64,000 nt of DNA from JAJFJD01 sp965228695. Its GTDB lineage: Bacteria > Pseudomonadota > Alphaproteobacteria > UBA8366. Location: contig CBDDIB010000002.1 of the NCBI GenBank assembly GCA_965228695.1, positions 4,278,001 through 4,342,000 of the forward strand, read 5' to 3'. Of this stretch, positions 1 to 8,189 are shown piece by piece (positions within the stretch are counted from its first letter, which is position 1; each line of letters begins with the position of its first letter). A program made the translations under genes and the position numbers. The notes under the pieces were generated by a model. That model was not told where the DNA came from. It saw nothing but the letters and a program-made list of their open reading frames with translations, and did no database searches.

Positions 1-998
1 ATGTGGACCAGGCCGAGACCGGTCAGCGCGCGGCGATCATGCTCGACCGCATTCTCAAGGACGAGACCTTGCCGTCGAAATCCTTCCGACGTCCGCCCTT
101 CCTGATTCCTTTGGTCTGGCAATGTTCGATGATGGAACCGGCGGCCTCGATCTACGAGCGTATGCGCGCGATGGAACGCGTGAACCCGTCGCTGCCCTCG
201 CTGTCCTTCACGCCGGGATTCCCGGCCGCCGACATCGCCGAATGCGGCCCCGCCGTGCTGGCCTACGGCACGTCGCCGCAGGTCGCCGACGAAGCGGCGG
301 ACGAATTGTGCCGCATGGTCACCAACGCGGAAGGCGATTTCGCCGGAACACTGTTCGACCCGGACGCCGGCGTTCTGGAGGCGCGAAAACTCTATGCCGG
401 GAAACCCATCGTGCTGGCGGACACCCAGGACAATCCCGGCGCCGGCGGCCCCTCCGATACCGTCGGTCTGCTCGAAGCGCTGGTCCGCAATGATGCGCAA
501 GACGCCGTGTTCGCCACGGTCTACGATCCCGATGCCGCGAAAGCCGCCCACGCCGCCGGCGTCGGGGCGACCGTCGGCCTCGCCATCGGCGCGACGTCCG
601 GCATGCCGGGACACGAGCCGTTCCAAGGCGAATTCACGGTGGAGTCGCTTACCGACGGGCAGTTCATCGGCACCGGTCCGATGAAACGCGGGGTCCGGTA
701 CCGCATGGGACCGACCGCCGTTCTGCGGATCGGCGGCGTCCAGGTCATCGTCACCAGCGGCAAGACACAGGTCAATGATCAGTCGATCATCCGTCACACC
801 GGGATCGAGTTGGAAAAGCTGAAGATCATCGCGCTCAAAAGTTCGGTCCACTTCCGCGCCGATTTTCACGAACTCGCCGGGGACATCCTCGTCGTCGTCG
901 CGCCCGGCCCGAACGTCGCGGATCACCTGCAACTCGATTACAAGAACCTGCGGTCCGGCATCCGCCTGACCCCGCTTGGACCCGAACATGCGCCCTAG
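1..998 (+). CDS. M81 family metallopeptidase (MlrC-like), C-terminal part; 5' end outside window
   Basis: The frame is open from the first base and ends at TAG 996-998, so the gene is cut by the window edge and the GTG at position 3 is probably not its start. The first residues, VDQAETGQRAA, match the conserved (H/Y)VDxxETGxRAA segment that follows the metal-binding part of MlrC (microcystinase C) proteins. Further conserved stretches are DTQDNPGAGGPSDT (near residue 140) and the C-terminal segment around VVVAPGPN. Family members are usually close to 500 residues, so about a third is missing. MlrC proteins are zinc peptidases first known for degrading linear microcystin peptides, but most homologues have unknown substrates. 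The next gene, an LLM oxidoreductase, follows after a short gap in the same direction. Confidence 0.85.
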   Translation, partial: VDQAETGQRAAIMLDRILKDETLPSKSFRRPPFLIPLVWQCSMMEPAASIYERMRAMERVNPSLPSLSFTPGFPAADIAECGPAVLAYGTSPQVADEAADELCRMVTNAEGDFAGTLFDPDAGVLEARKLYAGKPIVLADTQDNPGAGGPSDTVGLLEALVRNDAQDAVFATVYDPDAAKAAHAAGVGATVGLAIGATSGMPGHEPFQGEFTVESLTDGQFIGTGPMKRGVRYRMGPTAVLRIGGVQVIVTSGKTQVNDQSIIRHTGIELEKLKIIALKSSVHFRADFHELAGDILVVVAPGPNVADHLQLDYKNLRSGIRLTPLGPEHAP

Positions 999-1056
999 TT
1001 GGGCGGTACCGCATTCGTGAGTGAAGGTTCGGCAACGCGAAGGAATTGAACGGCAA

Positions 1057-1968
1057 ATGAATCTCGGAGTCGTTTTCCCGCAGCTCGATATCGGCGACGA
1101 TCCGATCGCCATCCGCGACTATGCCCAGGCGGCGGAGGCATTGGGATACACGCATATCCTTGCCTTCGATCACGTGCTCGGCATGAACGCGGCGAGCCGT
1201 CCCGGATGGAAGGGCTACTACGATCACCGGGACATGTTCCACGAACCCTTCGTGCTGTTCGGCTATCTGGCGGGACAAACGGAGCGCATCGGCTTCCTGA
1301 CCGGCATCATCGTCCTGCCGCAGCGGCAGACGCCGCTGGTCGCGAAACAGGCGGCCCAGGTCGATGTCCTAAGCGGCGGCCGGTTGCGCCTCGGCGTCGG
1401 GATCGGTTGGAACGCCGACGAGTTTGCGGGCATGGGCGAGAATTTTCGAAACCGCGGCCGCCGCATTGAAGAACAGATCACCCTGCTGCGGAAACTCTGG
1501 ACCGAGGACCTCGTCACCTTCGATGGGGAATGGCACAGGATCGTCGATGCCGGGATCAACCCCCTGCCGGTGCAGCGCCCGATTCCGATCTGGATCGGCG
1601 GCGGCGCCGAGCCGGTCATCAAGCGCATCGGCCGGATGGGCGACGGCTGGTTGCCGCAATTCCCCTCGATGGATCCGGTGCTTTCCCGCACGGGTTCACA
1701 GTCCCGCCGCCACGAGCCGCCGGAAGAGCTGATCGAACGAATGCACGGTTATGCGCGGGAAGCCGGTCGCGACCCGGCCGAAATCGGTATCGAAGGACGG
1801 TCATCGATCGCCGGGCAATCGCCGGAAGAATGGATCGCGGTCCGCGATCGCTGGCAAAGCCTCGGCGCAACGCATTTGTCGGTCAACACGATGCGCGCCG
1901 ACCTCAAAGGCCCCGACGCCCAGATCGACGCCATCCGACGGTACAAGCAAGCCATCGACGGCGCGTAG
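1057..1968 (+). CDS. LLM class F420/FMN-dependent oxidoreductase (luciferase-like)
   Basis: The 303-residue product has the luciferase-like monooxygenase TIM-barrel pattern. It starts MNLGVVFPQLDIG, has FLTGIIVLPQRQTPLVAKQAAQVD in the middle (quoted in part: VLPQRQTPLVAKQ), then SGGRLRLGVGIGWN and IPIWIGGGAEP, all hallmarks of the TIGR03619/Rv2161c-type subfamily. Such enzymes use reduced flavin or F420 to oxidise small organic compounds; the substrate cannot be told here. I chose ATG 1057, preceded by AAGGA at 1040-1044, rather than the longer GTG start at 1021, because homology begins at MNLG. It follows the M81 gene in the same direction and ends 2 nt before the convergent glycosyltransferase gene. 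Confidence 0.85.
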   Translation: MNLGVVFPQLDIGDDPIAIRDYAQAAEALGYTHILAFDHVLGMNAASRPGWKGYYDHRDMFHEPFVLFGYLAGQTERIGFLTGIIVLPQRQTPLVAKQAAQVDVLSGGRLRLGVGIGWNADEFAGMGENFRNRGRRIEEQITLLRKLWTEDLVTFDGEWHRIVDAGINPLPVQRPIPIWIGGGAEPVIKRIGRMGDGWLPQFPSMDPVLSRTGSQSRRHEPPEELIERMHGYAREAGRDPAEIGIEGRSSIAGQSPEEWIAVRDRWQSLGATHLSVNTMRADLKGPDAQIDAIRRYKQAIDGA

Positions 1969-1970
1969 TG

Positions 1971-3116
1971 TTAGCGGGCGTTGTTCGGTACCCGCCAGAC
2001 GTAGAACGCGGTCGCGGCGTAATTCCAAACCGTGCTGACCAACACGCCCGCGAGCCCTGAGAGTATCCAGCGCGTGCCCTCACCATGCAAATAGGCGGCG
2101 ACGCCCACATTCGCCACGGCACCGACACTGCAGGCCAGAACGAACAGGAACAAGCCTCGGACCCACGCCCACCCGGACAGCTTGCTCTCGCGATAGGTGA
2201 TCAAGTTGTTGAGGGTGAAGTTACCGACCATCGCGACACCGGTCGCGATTGCCTGACTGGCGGCAAAGCCGACGCCCGCCACTTGAAACAGACCCCAAAG
2301 GGTCAGCATGTGCACCAGGAGTCCGCTGCCGCCGATCAGGCAGAAATAGACGAACCGGGGCGGCACGAGGCGCCCGATCCGCTTCTGCAGCAGCATCGTG
2401 ATGAAATCGAGCGCGACCATGCCGTCGACTTTGGTCTCTCCGGCCTTGCGCGACCGGAATTCATAAGGGAACTCGCGCACCCGCAAGGGCGGGTCCGCCG
2501 ACGCAAAGAGATCCAGTAATATCTTGAACCCGACACCGGACAGCTTTGGGGCGAGGTGAAGGAATGTCTCGCGCTCGATCGCGAAGAACCCGCTCATCGG
2601 ATCGCTCAAGTCGACTTGCAAAACGCGCTTCGCCAATCCGTTCGATGCGCGGCTCAATTGTTCGCGCCGGGCATCCCAGTCACCGGTCCCGGCGCCGGCC
2701 ACGTAGCGCGAGGCGACGGCGATGTCGACCTCGCCGGACTGCAATGCATCGAACATCTTCGGCAGCAGGGTTTCATCGTGCTGCAGATCACCGTCCATAA
2801 CCGCCAAATACTTGGCCGAACTCGACAGCATTCCTTCGATACACGCGGAGGAAAGGCCGCGCCGCCCCAATCGTTGCATGCATCGGACACGGCCGTCGGT
2901 CGCGGCCAACTCGCGCACCACACGGGCGGTGCCATCGGGCGAATTGTCATCGACGAATATCAGCTCCCACCGGACACCGGCCATCGCCGCGGTGACGAGC
3001 CGGACGAGTTCCGTGACGTTTTCCTTCTCGTTGAAGGTGGGGATGACGATGGAGATTTCCGGCACGGTCGATGGCCGGTCCGCCGCATGGGGATCTTCAG
3101 ATAGTCTCGCGTCCAT
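1971..3116 (-). CDS. Glycosyltransferase family 2 fused to GtrA-like membrane domain
   Basis: The 381-residue protein combines two domains. Residues about 20-235 are a dolichol-phosphate-mannose-synthase-like GT2 domain, with IVIPTFNEKENV, VDDNSPDGTA and the metal-site motif MDGDLQHDE. Residues about 240-375 are a GtrA-like domain with four hydrophobic helices, beginning FVYFCLIGGSGLLVHMLTLW. The expected role is transfer of a sugar from a nucleotide sugar to a polyprenyl phosphate carrier, with GtrA helping membrane translocation of the lipid-linked sugar for surface glycan decoration. ATG at 3116 is preferred over the TTG two codons upstream. No acceptor-modifying glycosyltransferase sits next to it, so the final acceptor is unknown. 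It is convergent with the LLM gene. Confidence 0.9.
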   Translation of the reverse strand: MDARLSEDPHAADRPSTVPEISIVIPTFNEKENVTELVRLVTAAMAGVRWELIFVDDNSPDGTARVVRELAATDGRVRCMQRLGRRGLSSACIEGMLSSSAKYLAVMDGDLQHDETLLPKMFDALQSGEVDIAVASRYVAGAGTGDWDARREQLSRASNGLAKRVLQVDLSDPMSGFFAIERETFLHLAPKLSGVGFKILLDLFASADPPLRVREFPYEFRSRKAGETKVDGMVALDFITMLLQKRIGRLVPPRFVYFCLIGGSGLLVHMLTLWGLFQVAGVGFAASQAIATGVAMVGNFTLNNLITYRESKLSGWAWVRGLFLFVLACSVGAVANVGVAAYLHGEGTRWILSGLAGVLVSTVWNYAATAFYVWRVPNNAR

Positions 3117-3427
3117 TACCAACTCAACCCAATCAATTGCACAAGGTCATGAGCCGGCGCACGCGGGTGCGTCGGCATTCGCGCGAGCAACACCACGTCT
3201 TCATTCCGGAGCGTAACGTCTTGTCCCATATTCTTTTTTCACGGTTTTGGGCCAGAGCCCCCAAACCGTGAACCGTACAATACCCCGCCATGGCCCCGCC
3301 GGAAACCGCTCAATTCAACCGGCGGACTCTTTTCCGGCATACAGCAAGAAACAGGTCGACGATGGCATGTCCGGCATGCACTAAATTCGGCCTCTTTACC
3401 CACCGGCCTTCGGGAAACCCTGCGCGC
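3117..3427. other. Non-coding divergent intergenic region
   Basis: About 310 bases lie between the divergent starts of the glycosyltransferase gene (leftward) and the EamA gene (rightward). The short open frames crossing it have no recognisable homology and no good ribosome binding site. The only clear structure is the inverted repeat at 3238-3272, preceded by a run of six T. The region must hold promoters for both neighbours, but I could not assign -35/-10 boxes with confidence. Confidence 0.6.
3238..3272. repeat. Inverted repeat with perfect 10-bp arms
   Basis: TTCACGGTTT (3238-3247) is exactly complementary to AAACCGTGAA (3263-3272). After one mismatch, a GGG/CCC step could extend the stem inwards, leaving a short loop. 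A T-run lies just before the left arm, so a transcript in either direction has no U-tract after the hairpin, which argues against a normal intrinsic terminator. It could be an operator or a cruciform-type element between the divergent genes. Confidence 0.55.
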
Positions 3428-4327
3428 ATGCGACCCATCGATTGGCTTCAACTCGTCCTCCTCTCGTTGCTCTGGGGCGGTTCCTTTTTCTGCGTCGCGA
3501 TTGCGGTTGCGGAGCTGCCCCCGCTTACCGTGGCGCTCGCGCGGGTTGGTCTTGCCGCCCTGGTGATGGTTGCGGTCGTCCATATCGCCGGCGGCCGGCT
3601 TCCCATCAGCCTATCGGATTGGACTTTGCTTGCGGGCATGGGATTGCTCAACAACGCGATTCCGTTCGCCGCCATTTCCTGGGGTCAGGTCCACATCGAC
3701 AGTGGCCTCGCCTCGATCCTGAATGCAACCACCCCTTTCTTCACGGTCCTGCTGGCGCATCTCCTGACACGCGACGAACGCATCACACCGGCAAAGCTGT
3801 TGGGGGTGTTGATCGGTTTGGCCGGCGTGGTCGCATTGATGGGGCCGACGGCCCTGGATGGTCTCGGCGTCGATGGTCTGGCGCAGGGGGCGGTCCTGGT
3901 CGGCGCGATGTCTTACGCGTTCGCCGGCATTCATGGGAAACGGCTCAAGCATCTGTCCAGCCCGGTCGCGGCAGCCGGCATGCTGGTCGCCAGCACGGTG
4001 TTCCTCCTTCCCGTCACGCTCGCGATCGATCCGCCGTTTGCCGCACTTCCCAGCGCACGGGCGCTTGCCGCCATCGTCTTCCTGGCGGTGTTCAGCACCG
4101 GATTGGCCTATATCCTCTATTTCCAGGTTCTGCGCGCAGCCGGTGCGACCAACGTCCTGCTGGTTACGTTTTTGGTGCCGGTCAGCGCCGTGACACTCGG
4201 TATCCTGGTCCTCGACGAAGCGTTGACCTGGCACGCAATGCTCGGCATGGCCTTGATCTTCGTCGGATTGGCGGCGGTCGACGGGCGAATTTTCAGGGCC
4301 GCTCGCATCCGGAAACCGCAAGGTTAA
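3428..4327 (+). CDS. EamA/DMT family transporter
   Basis: The 299-residue protein is almost entirely hydrophobic, with about ten predicted transmembrane helices in two EamA repeats. The first begins WLQLVLLSLLWGGSFF and contains RVGLAALVM; the second starts near ALVGAMSYAFAGI (approximate) and ends with LDEALTWHAMLGMALIFVGL, the typical repeat-2 ending. Members of this drug/metabolite transporter superfamily export amino acids, nucleosides or other small metabolites across the inner membrane; the substrate is not predictable. The in-frame ATG at 3428 (MRPIDW) fits the family N-terminus. The longer frame back to 3290 adds a Cys- and Arg-containing stretch without family similarity and is rejected. 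Confidence 0.88.
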   Translation: MRPIDWLQLVLLSLLWGGSFFCVAIAVAELPPLTVALARVGLAALVMVAVVHIAGGRLPISLSDWTLLAGMGLLNNAIPFAAISWGQVHIDSGLASILNATTPFFTVLLAHLLTRDERITPAKLLGVLIGLAGVVALMGPTALDGLGVDGLAQGAVLVGAMSYAFAGIHGKRLKHLSSPVAAAGMLVASTVFLLPVTLAIDPPFAALPSARALAAIVFLAVFSTGLAYILYFQVLRAAGATNVLLVTFLVPVSAVTLGILVLDEALTWHAMLGMALIFVGLAAVDGRIFRAARIRKPQG

Positions 4328-4367
4328 CCCCCTGCCCGGCCACGCCCTGGTTTGCTACAGTTCAGGC

Positions 4368-5321
4368 ATGAATGATCGTCGGACGGACGCCCCCTTGCGG
4401 CCAATTACCCGAAAATCCTTCCTAAAGCTGTCGGCCGCGGCGGCCGGATCCGCCCTGGTCGGCGCCGGGAGTCCCGCCATGTCAAACCTACCCAAGCTCG
4501 ACGCGCGCCCCATACCCAGCACCGGCGAACCGCTGCCGGTCATCGGATTCGGAACCTGGCAGGCCTTCGATATCGGCGACAACCCGACCGCCCGGGCCGA
4601 ACGCGAAAATGTCCTCGGGCTGCTGTTCGAGGCCGGCGGCAAACTCATCGACTCCTCACCGATGTATGGCCGATCCGAAGGCGTCGTCGGCGATCTGCTG
4701 GCCAAGATGGGCGCCCGCGACAAAGCCTTTCTCGCCACCAAGGTCTGGACCTGGGGCCGCGAACAAGGTATCGGGCAGATGGAACAGTCGATGGCGCGGT
4801 TCAGGACCGACACCATCGATCTTATGCAAATTCACAACCTCGTGGATTGGCGAACCCATTTCAAGACCTTGCGCGCGTGGAGAGAAAAAGGGCGATTCCG
4901 CTATATCGGCATCACCCACTACACGGACGCCGCGCTGGACGACCTCATGGCGGTGATGCGGACCGAGCCGGTCGATTTCGTGCAGATGGCCTACTCGATC
5001 CGGGGACGCAACGCCGAGGACCGCCTCCTGCCGCTGGCGGCGGACAAGGGTATCGCAGTCATCGTCAACCGGCCCTATGACGGCGGCGCCGCCTTCCGGA
5101 CGGTGCGCACCGAAACCTTGCCCGGATGGGCGCCGGAATTCGGGATCGCAAGCTGGGGGCAGTTCTTCCTCAAATACGTCCTGTCCCATCCCGCGGTGAC
5201 CTGCGTCATTCCCGGCACCAGCAAGGTGGAATACGCGGTCGATAATCTCGCCGCCGGCCACGGCCGCTTGCCCGACGCCGCGACCCGCGCCAAGATGGTC
5301 GAGGTAATGACCGGCGACTGA
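4368..5321 (+). CDS. Aldo/keto reductase with Tat-like signal peptide
   Basis: The 317-residue product is an aldo/keto reductase barrel preceded by an export-type N-terminus. TRKSFLK (residues 14-20) followed by an Ala/Gly-rich hydrophobic stretch and a possible SPAMS cleavage region resembles a twin-arginine signal with the second Arg replaced by Lys. The catalytic tetrad is visible as Asp95, Tyr100 (SSPMYGRSE), Lys125 (ATKVW) and His156 (MQIHN). The family reduces aldehydes or ketones with NADPH. A periplasmic member would have to fold with cofactor before Tat export, which fits the signal type. The physiological substrate is unknown. It lies 40 nt after the EamA gene in the same direction. 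Confidence 0.85.
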   Translation: MNDRRTDAPLRPITRKSFLKLSAAAAGSALVGAGSPAMSNLPKLDARPIPSTGEPLPVIGFGTWQAFDIGDNPTARAERENVLGLLFEAGGKLIDSSPMYGRSEGVVGDLLAKMGARDKAFLATKVWTWGREQGIGQMEQSMARFRTDTIDLMQIHNLVDWRTHFKTLRAWREKGRFRYIGITHYTDAALDDLMAVMRTEPVDFVQMAYSIRGRNAEDRLLPLAADKGIAVIVNRPYDGGAAFRTVRTETLPGWAPEFGIASWGQFFLKYVLSHPAVTCVIPGTSKVEYAVDNLAAGHGRLPDAATRAKMVEVMTGD

Positions 5322-5390
5322 GGCCGCGCATCACCCACAAGCGCCAATCGCCCAACAATGCCAACGCCAAGTACCGGAGACCAAACCCGC

Positions 5391-6833
5391 ATGACCGCCC
5401 CGACCGATGGCCTGATTGTCGTCGTTAAACGCGACTGCCCCACCTGCACCCTGATCGAGCCGGTTTTGCAGCAGATCGCCGGCGGCGGCGAAGCTTGCGC
5501 GGTCTATACGCAGGACGACCCACATTTTCCGTCCGGGATCGACGGCGTCGTCGACGACACGGCGTTGGAACAGTCCTTCCGCCGCAACATCGAGATCGTG
5601 CCCACGCTGATCCGCCTGCGCGGCGGCGCGGAGGTCGAGCGCCGGATCGGTTGGCATCGGGGCGAATGGCAGGAATTGACCGGCCTCGACGCCCTCGGCG
5701 AAGGCCTGCCGGAGCAGCAGGCCGGCTGCGGGTCCAAGAGCACCGATCCCGGTATGCCGGAAAAGCTGCAAGCCAAATACGGCGACATGCTCGCCGCACG
5801 ATTGGTCGAGGTATCGCCGCTCGAAGACCCGATGGAGGTGTGTTTCGAGCGCGGCTGGAGCGACGGGCTGCCGGTCACCCCGCCGACCGACGAACGAATC
5901 ATCCGCATGCTGTCGGGCACGAACCGGGACCCAAAAGAGGTGGTCGGCCTGATCCCGCCGAACCTGTCGGAATGCACCGTGGAGAAAGTCGCGATCAACG
6001 CGGTCATGGCAGGCTGCAAGCCGGAATACATGCCCGTCGTGCTGGCCGCCGTGGAGACGGCGCTTCACCCGGACTTCTCGATGCACGGCTTGCTCTGCAC
6101 GACTTATTTTTCCGGCCCGGTGGTAATCGTCAACGGCCCGATCACGACGCGGATCGGCATGAATTCGGGCCTCAACGCCCTGGGCCAAGGCAATCGCGCG
6201 AACCTAACCATCGGCCGGTCGTTGCAGTTGATCATCCGAAACGTGGGCGGCGGCCTGCCCGGCGAAATCGACCGCTCGGCGCTGGGAAACCCCGGTAAAC
6301 TGTCCTTCTGTTTCGCCGAGGACGAGTCCGACCCGGAATGGGAACCGCTGTCGGTCTGGCGCGGATTCGAGCCGGGAGCGTCGACCGTCACCCTGTTCCA
6401 CGGCGATGGCGTTCAGCCGTTTTCGGACAATGCCTCCCGCACGCCGGAGGAACTCTGCCGGTCCTTTGCGACATCGCTCAACGTCGTCGGACATTCCAAG
6501 ATCGTGCAGGGTCCGAACGCCATTCTCGTCCTGACGCCCGAGCATTACGCCATCTTCCGGGACGCCGGCTGGGATCGCCGCCGTATCCTGAATGGCCTGC
6601 ACGAGGCGACGACGCGGCCGGGGAAAGACCTGGTCAAAGGGGCCCATGGCCTCGCCGAAGGCATCGACCCGAGCCGCGCGGACGAGAGGGTGCCCAAATT
6701 CTGGGATGACCACGGATTGCTGGTCGTGCGCGCGGGAGGCGACGCCGGCCTGTTTTCGGCTATTATCAGCGGATGGATCGGCGGGCGCTTCCACGACGAC
6801 GTCCGCCCCGTAACCATGGAGATCAAATCATGA
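5391..6833 (+). CDS. Thioredoxin-like CxxC domain fused to a large conserved domain of unknown function; partner of UGSC selenoprotein
   Basis: The 480-residue protein starts with a thioredoxin-like fold: IVVVKRDCPTC gives the redox pair Cys16/Cys19, and IVPTLI near residue 70 is the expected cis-proline segment. A single-Cys motif GCGSKS (Cys113) follows. From about residue 135 comes a long domain with GWSDGLPVTPPTDER, CTVEKVAINAVMAGCKPEYMP, GPVVIVNGPI and a Gly/Asn-rich stretch, a conserved family of unknown function that I recall occurring near UGSC-type genes. ATG 5391 has GGAG about 12 nt upstream and is preferred to ATG 5358. Its TGA overlaps the ATG of the next gene (ATGA), so the two are likely translationally coupled. 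The likely role is a thiol/selenol redox partner, but no substrate can be named. Confidence 0.75.
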   Translation: MTAPTDGLIVVVKRDCPTCTLIEPVLQQIAGGGEACAVYTQDDPHFPSGIDGVVDDTALEQSFRRNIEIVPTLIRLRGGAEVERRIGWHRGEWQELTGLDALGEGLPEQQAGCGSKSTDPGMPEKLQAKYGDMLAARLVEVSPLEDPMEVCFERGWSDGLPVTPPTDERIIRMLSGTNRDPKEVVGLIPPNLSECTVEKVAINAVMAGCKPEYMPVVLAAVETALHPDFSMHGLLCTTYFSGPVVIVNGPITTRIGMNSGLNALGQGNRANLTIGRSLQLIIRNVGGGLPGEIDRSALGNPGKLSFCFAEDESDPEWEPLSVWRGFEPGASTVTLFHGDGVQPFSDNASRTPEELCRSFATSLNVVGHSKIVQGPNAILVLTPEHYAIFRDAGWDRRRILNGLHEATTRPGKDLVKGAHGLAEGIDPSRADERVPKFWDDHGLLVVRAGGDAGLFSAIISGWIGGRFHDDVRPVTMEIKS

Positions 6834-7357
6834 GCAACGCATTCACGATGCGCGACCCGACTGGCGAAGCAGCGCCGGTGCAGCGGGAACGTGTCCGGCC
6901 GCCGCAATCGCTGGACGGCCTGACCATCGGCCTGCTGGATATCGGCAAGACCCGCAGCGACGAATTCCTCGATTCCGTCGACGCACTGCTGACGGAACGC
7001 GGCCTCACGGTGAAGCGCTACGCCAAGCCGACCAACGCCAAGCCGGCGCCGGTCGAGGTGCTGCAGAGCCTGGCGACCGAGTGCGATCTCGTCGTCGAAG
7101 CATTGGCCGATTGAGGCTCCTGCACGTCGTGCAGTTTGCATGACATGAAGGACCTGGACGGACGCGGCATTCCCGGCGCGATGATCGCCACCACCGAATT
7201 CGAGGACGCGGCCAACAAGCAAGGCACCGCCATCGGCTTCATGCCGGGCATGGTCTACGTCCCGCACCCGATTCAAAACCGCACGGCCGATGAGTTGAAG
7301 GAAATCGCCGCGAATGCAATCGCCCCGATCCTCGACAAGATCACCGCCGAGGAATAG
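6830..7357 (+). CDS. UGSC-family selenoprotein; in-frame TGA at 7112-7114 read as selenocysteine
   Basis: Read through TGA 7112-7114, the frame gives 175 residues with Sec95 in the motif A-D-Sec-G-S-C-T-S-C (Cys98, Cys101). This is the hallmark U/C-G-S-C motif of the UGSC family, whose selenocysteine forms were, to my knowledge, predicted from marine metagenomes; cysteine homologues read CGSC. Coding continues strongly on both sides: before it LTIGLLDIGKTRSDEFLDSV, after it MKDLDGRGIPG and VYVPHPIQNRTADELKE. A SECIS-like hairpin lies 3' of the codon. ATG 6830 overlaps the upstream stop. A standard annotator would split this into a 94-residue ORF and a separate TTG-started fragment. The fold resembles a small redox protein; its reaction is unknown. 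Sec insertion needs selA, selB, selC and selD, which are not in this window. Confidence 0.85.
7123..7147 (+). promoter_or_regulatory. Candidate bacterial SECIS element
   Basis: GTCGTGC (7126-7132) pairs with GCATGAC (7138-7144), giving seven base pairs including one G-U, around a five-base loop AGUUU. Two further pairs (7123-7147 and 7124-7146) extend the stem past one C/A mismatch. The loop G at 7134 lies 20 nt after the TGA, inside the range known for bacterial SECIS elements, which carry a conserved G in the first two loop positions. SelB would bind it to deliver Sec-tRNA. The element is within the coding region. Confidence 0.65.
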
Positions 7358-7384
7358 GGCGGGCCGAGCAAAAGGGAGAAACAA

Positions 7385-8161
7385 ATGAGTGTCACGCAAC
7401 TGAAGTCGTCGTCATCGGTCCGCGATCGGGTCAGCGAAGCGGAATGGCAGGCGCGGGTCGACCTGGCCGCCGCCCATCGCGGCCTCGCCTACTACGGGGT
7501 CGCCGACCTGACCTATAACCATCTGTCGGTGCGGGTGCCGGGCGAGCCGGACAAGCTGCTGATCAAGCCCGCGGATTTCATATTCGAAGAAGTGACGGCG
7601 TCGAGTCTCAACAAGTTCACCTTCGACGGCGAACCCGCGGACGGCCGCGACAAGCCCCTGCGCGGCGGCGGCCTGGTCATTCATGCCGGTATCTTGAAGG
7701 CGCGCGACGATATCGATGCAGTGTTTCACACCCATACGCCCGCCGTGATGGGCGTGTCGGCGCACAAGGACGGCCTGCTGCCGATCAACCAGCACGCCAT
7801 GCGTTTCTTCGAACGGATCGTGTACCACGATTTCGGCGGGTTCGAGTTCGATATGGATATGCGGGCCCCGCTGATGAAGGATCTCGGGCAAGCTCATGTC
7901 GCGATCCTGCGCAACCACGGTTCCTTGATCTGCGGCCGCACGCTGAAGGAAGCGTTCACGCTGCACCACATGCTGGATATGGCCTGCCAGGGTCAGGTGG
8001 CGGCGCTGTCGGCCGGCGACGGCAATTACAAAACGATCCCGCGCGACGTCTGCCTGTTCGCCCGCGACCAGATCGAGAATCTGGAACACGCGGCCGGCAA
8101 CAAGGACTGGCCCGCCGTGATGCGGCTCGCCGAAAGGCTGGACCCGGGCTTCAAGGAGTAG
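7385..8161 (+). CDS. Class II aldolase/adducin family protein
   Basis: The 258-residue protein has the class II aldolase fold. It shows an N-terminal helix region with LAAAHRGLAYYG, then YNHLSVRVPG, the metal-binding FHTHTPAVMG motif, and AILRNHGSLICG with a downstream HH pair (TLHHMLD). Family members use a divalent metal, usually zinc, for retro-aldol cleavage of sugar phosphates or act as decarboxylases or epimerases; substrate specificity is not evident. AAAGGGAGAAACAA directly precedes ATG 7385, a good ribosome binding site. It lies 27 nt after the UGSC gene and is probably in the same transcript, which suggests a shared metabolic role with that redox pair. Confidence 0.87.
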   Translation: MSVTQLKSSSSVRDRVSEAEWQARVDLAAAHRGLAYYGVADLTYNHLSVRVPGEPDKLLIKPADFIFEEVTASSLNKFTFDGEPADGRDKPLRGGGLVIHAGILKARDDIDAVFHTHTPAVMGVSAHKDGLLPINQHAMRFFERIVYHDFGGFEFDMDMRAPLMKDLGQAHVAILRNHGSLICGRTLKEAFTLHHMLDMACQGQVAALSAGDGNYKTIPRDVCLFARDQIENLEHAAGNKDWPAVMRLAERLDPGFKE

Positions 8162-8189
8162 GCCATACGCCACAGCCGGGTGGCGACCG

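Noticed and set aside
6830..7114. Reading the UGSC gene as a truncated pseudogene of 94 residues
   Set aside because: Coding sequence continues in the same frame without any shift for another 80 residues, the stop falls exactly at the known Sec/Cys site of the family, and a SECIS-like hairpin follows.
7120..7134. Hairpin CTGCAC-GTC-GTGCAG as the SECIS element
   Set aside because: It begins only five bases after the TGA and its loop is just three bases, too close to the decoding site; the 7126-7144 hairpin fits the known distance and loop better.
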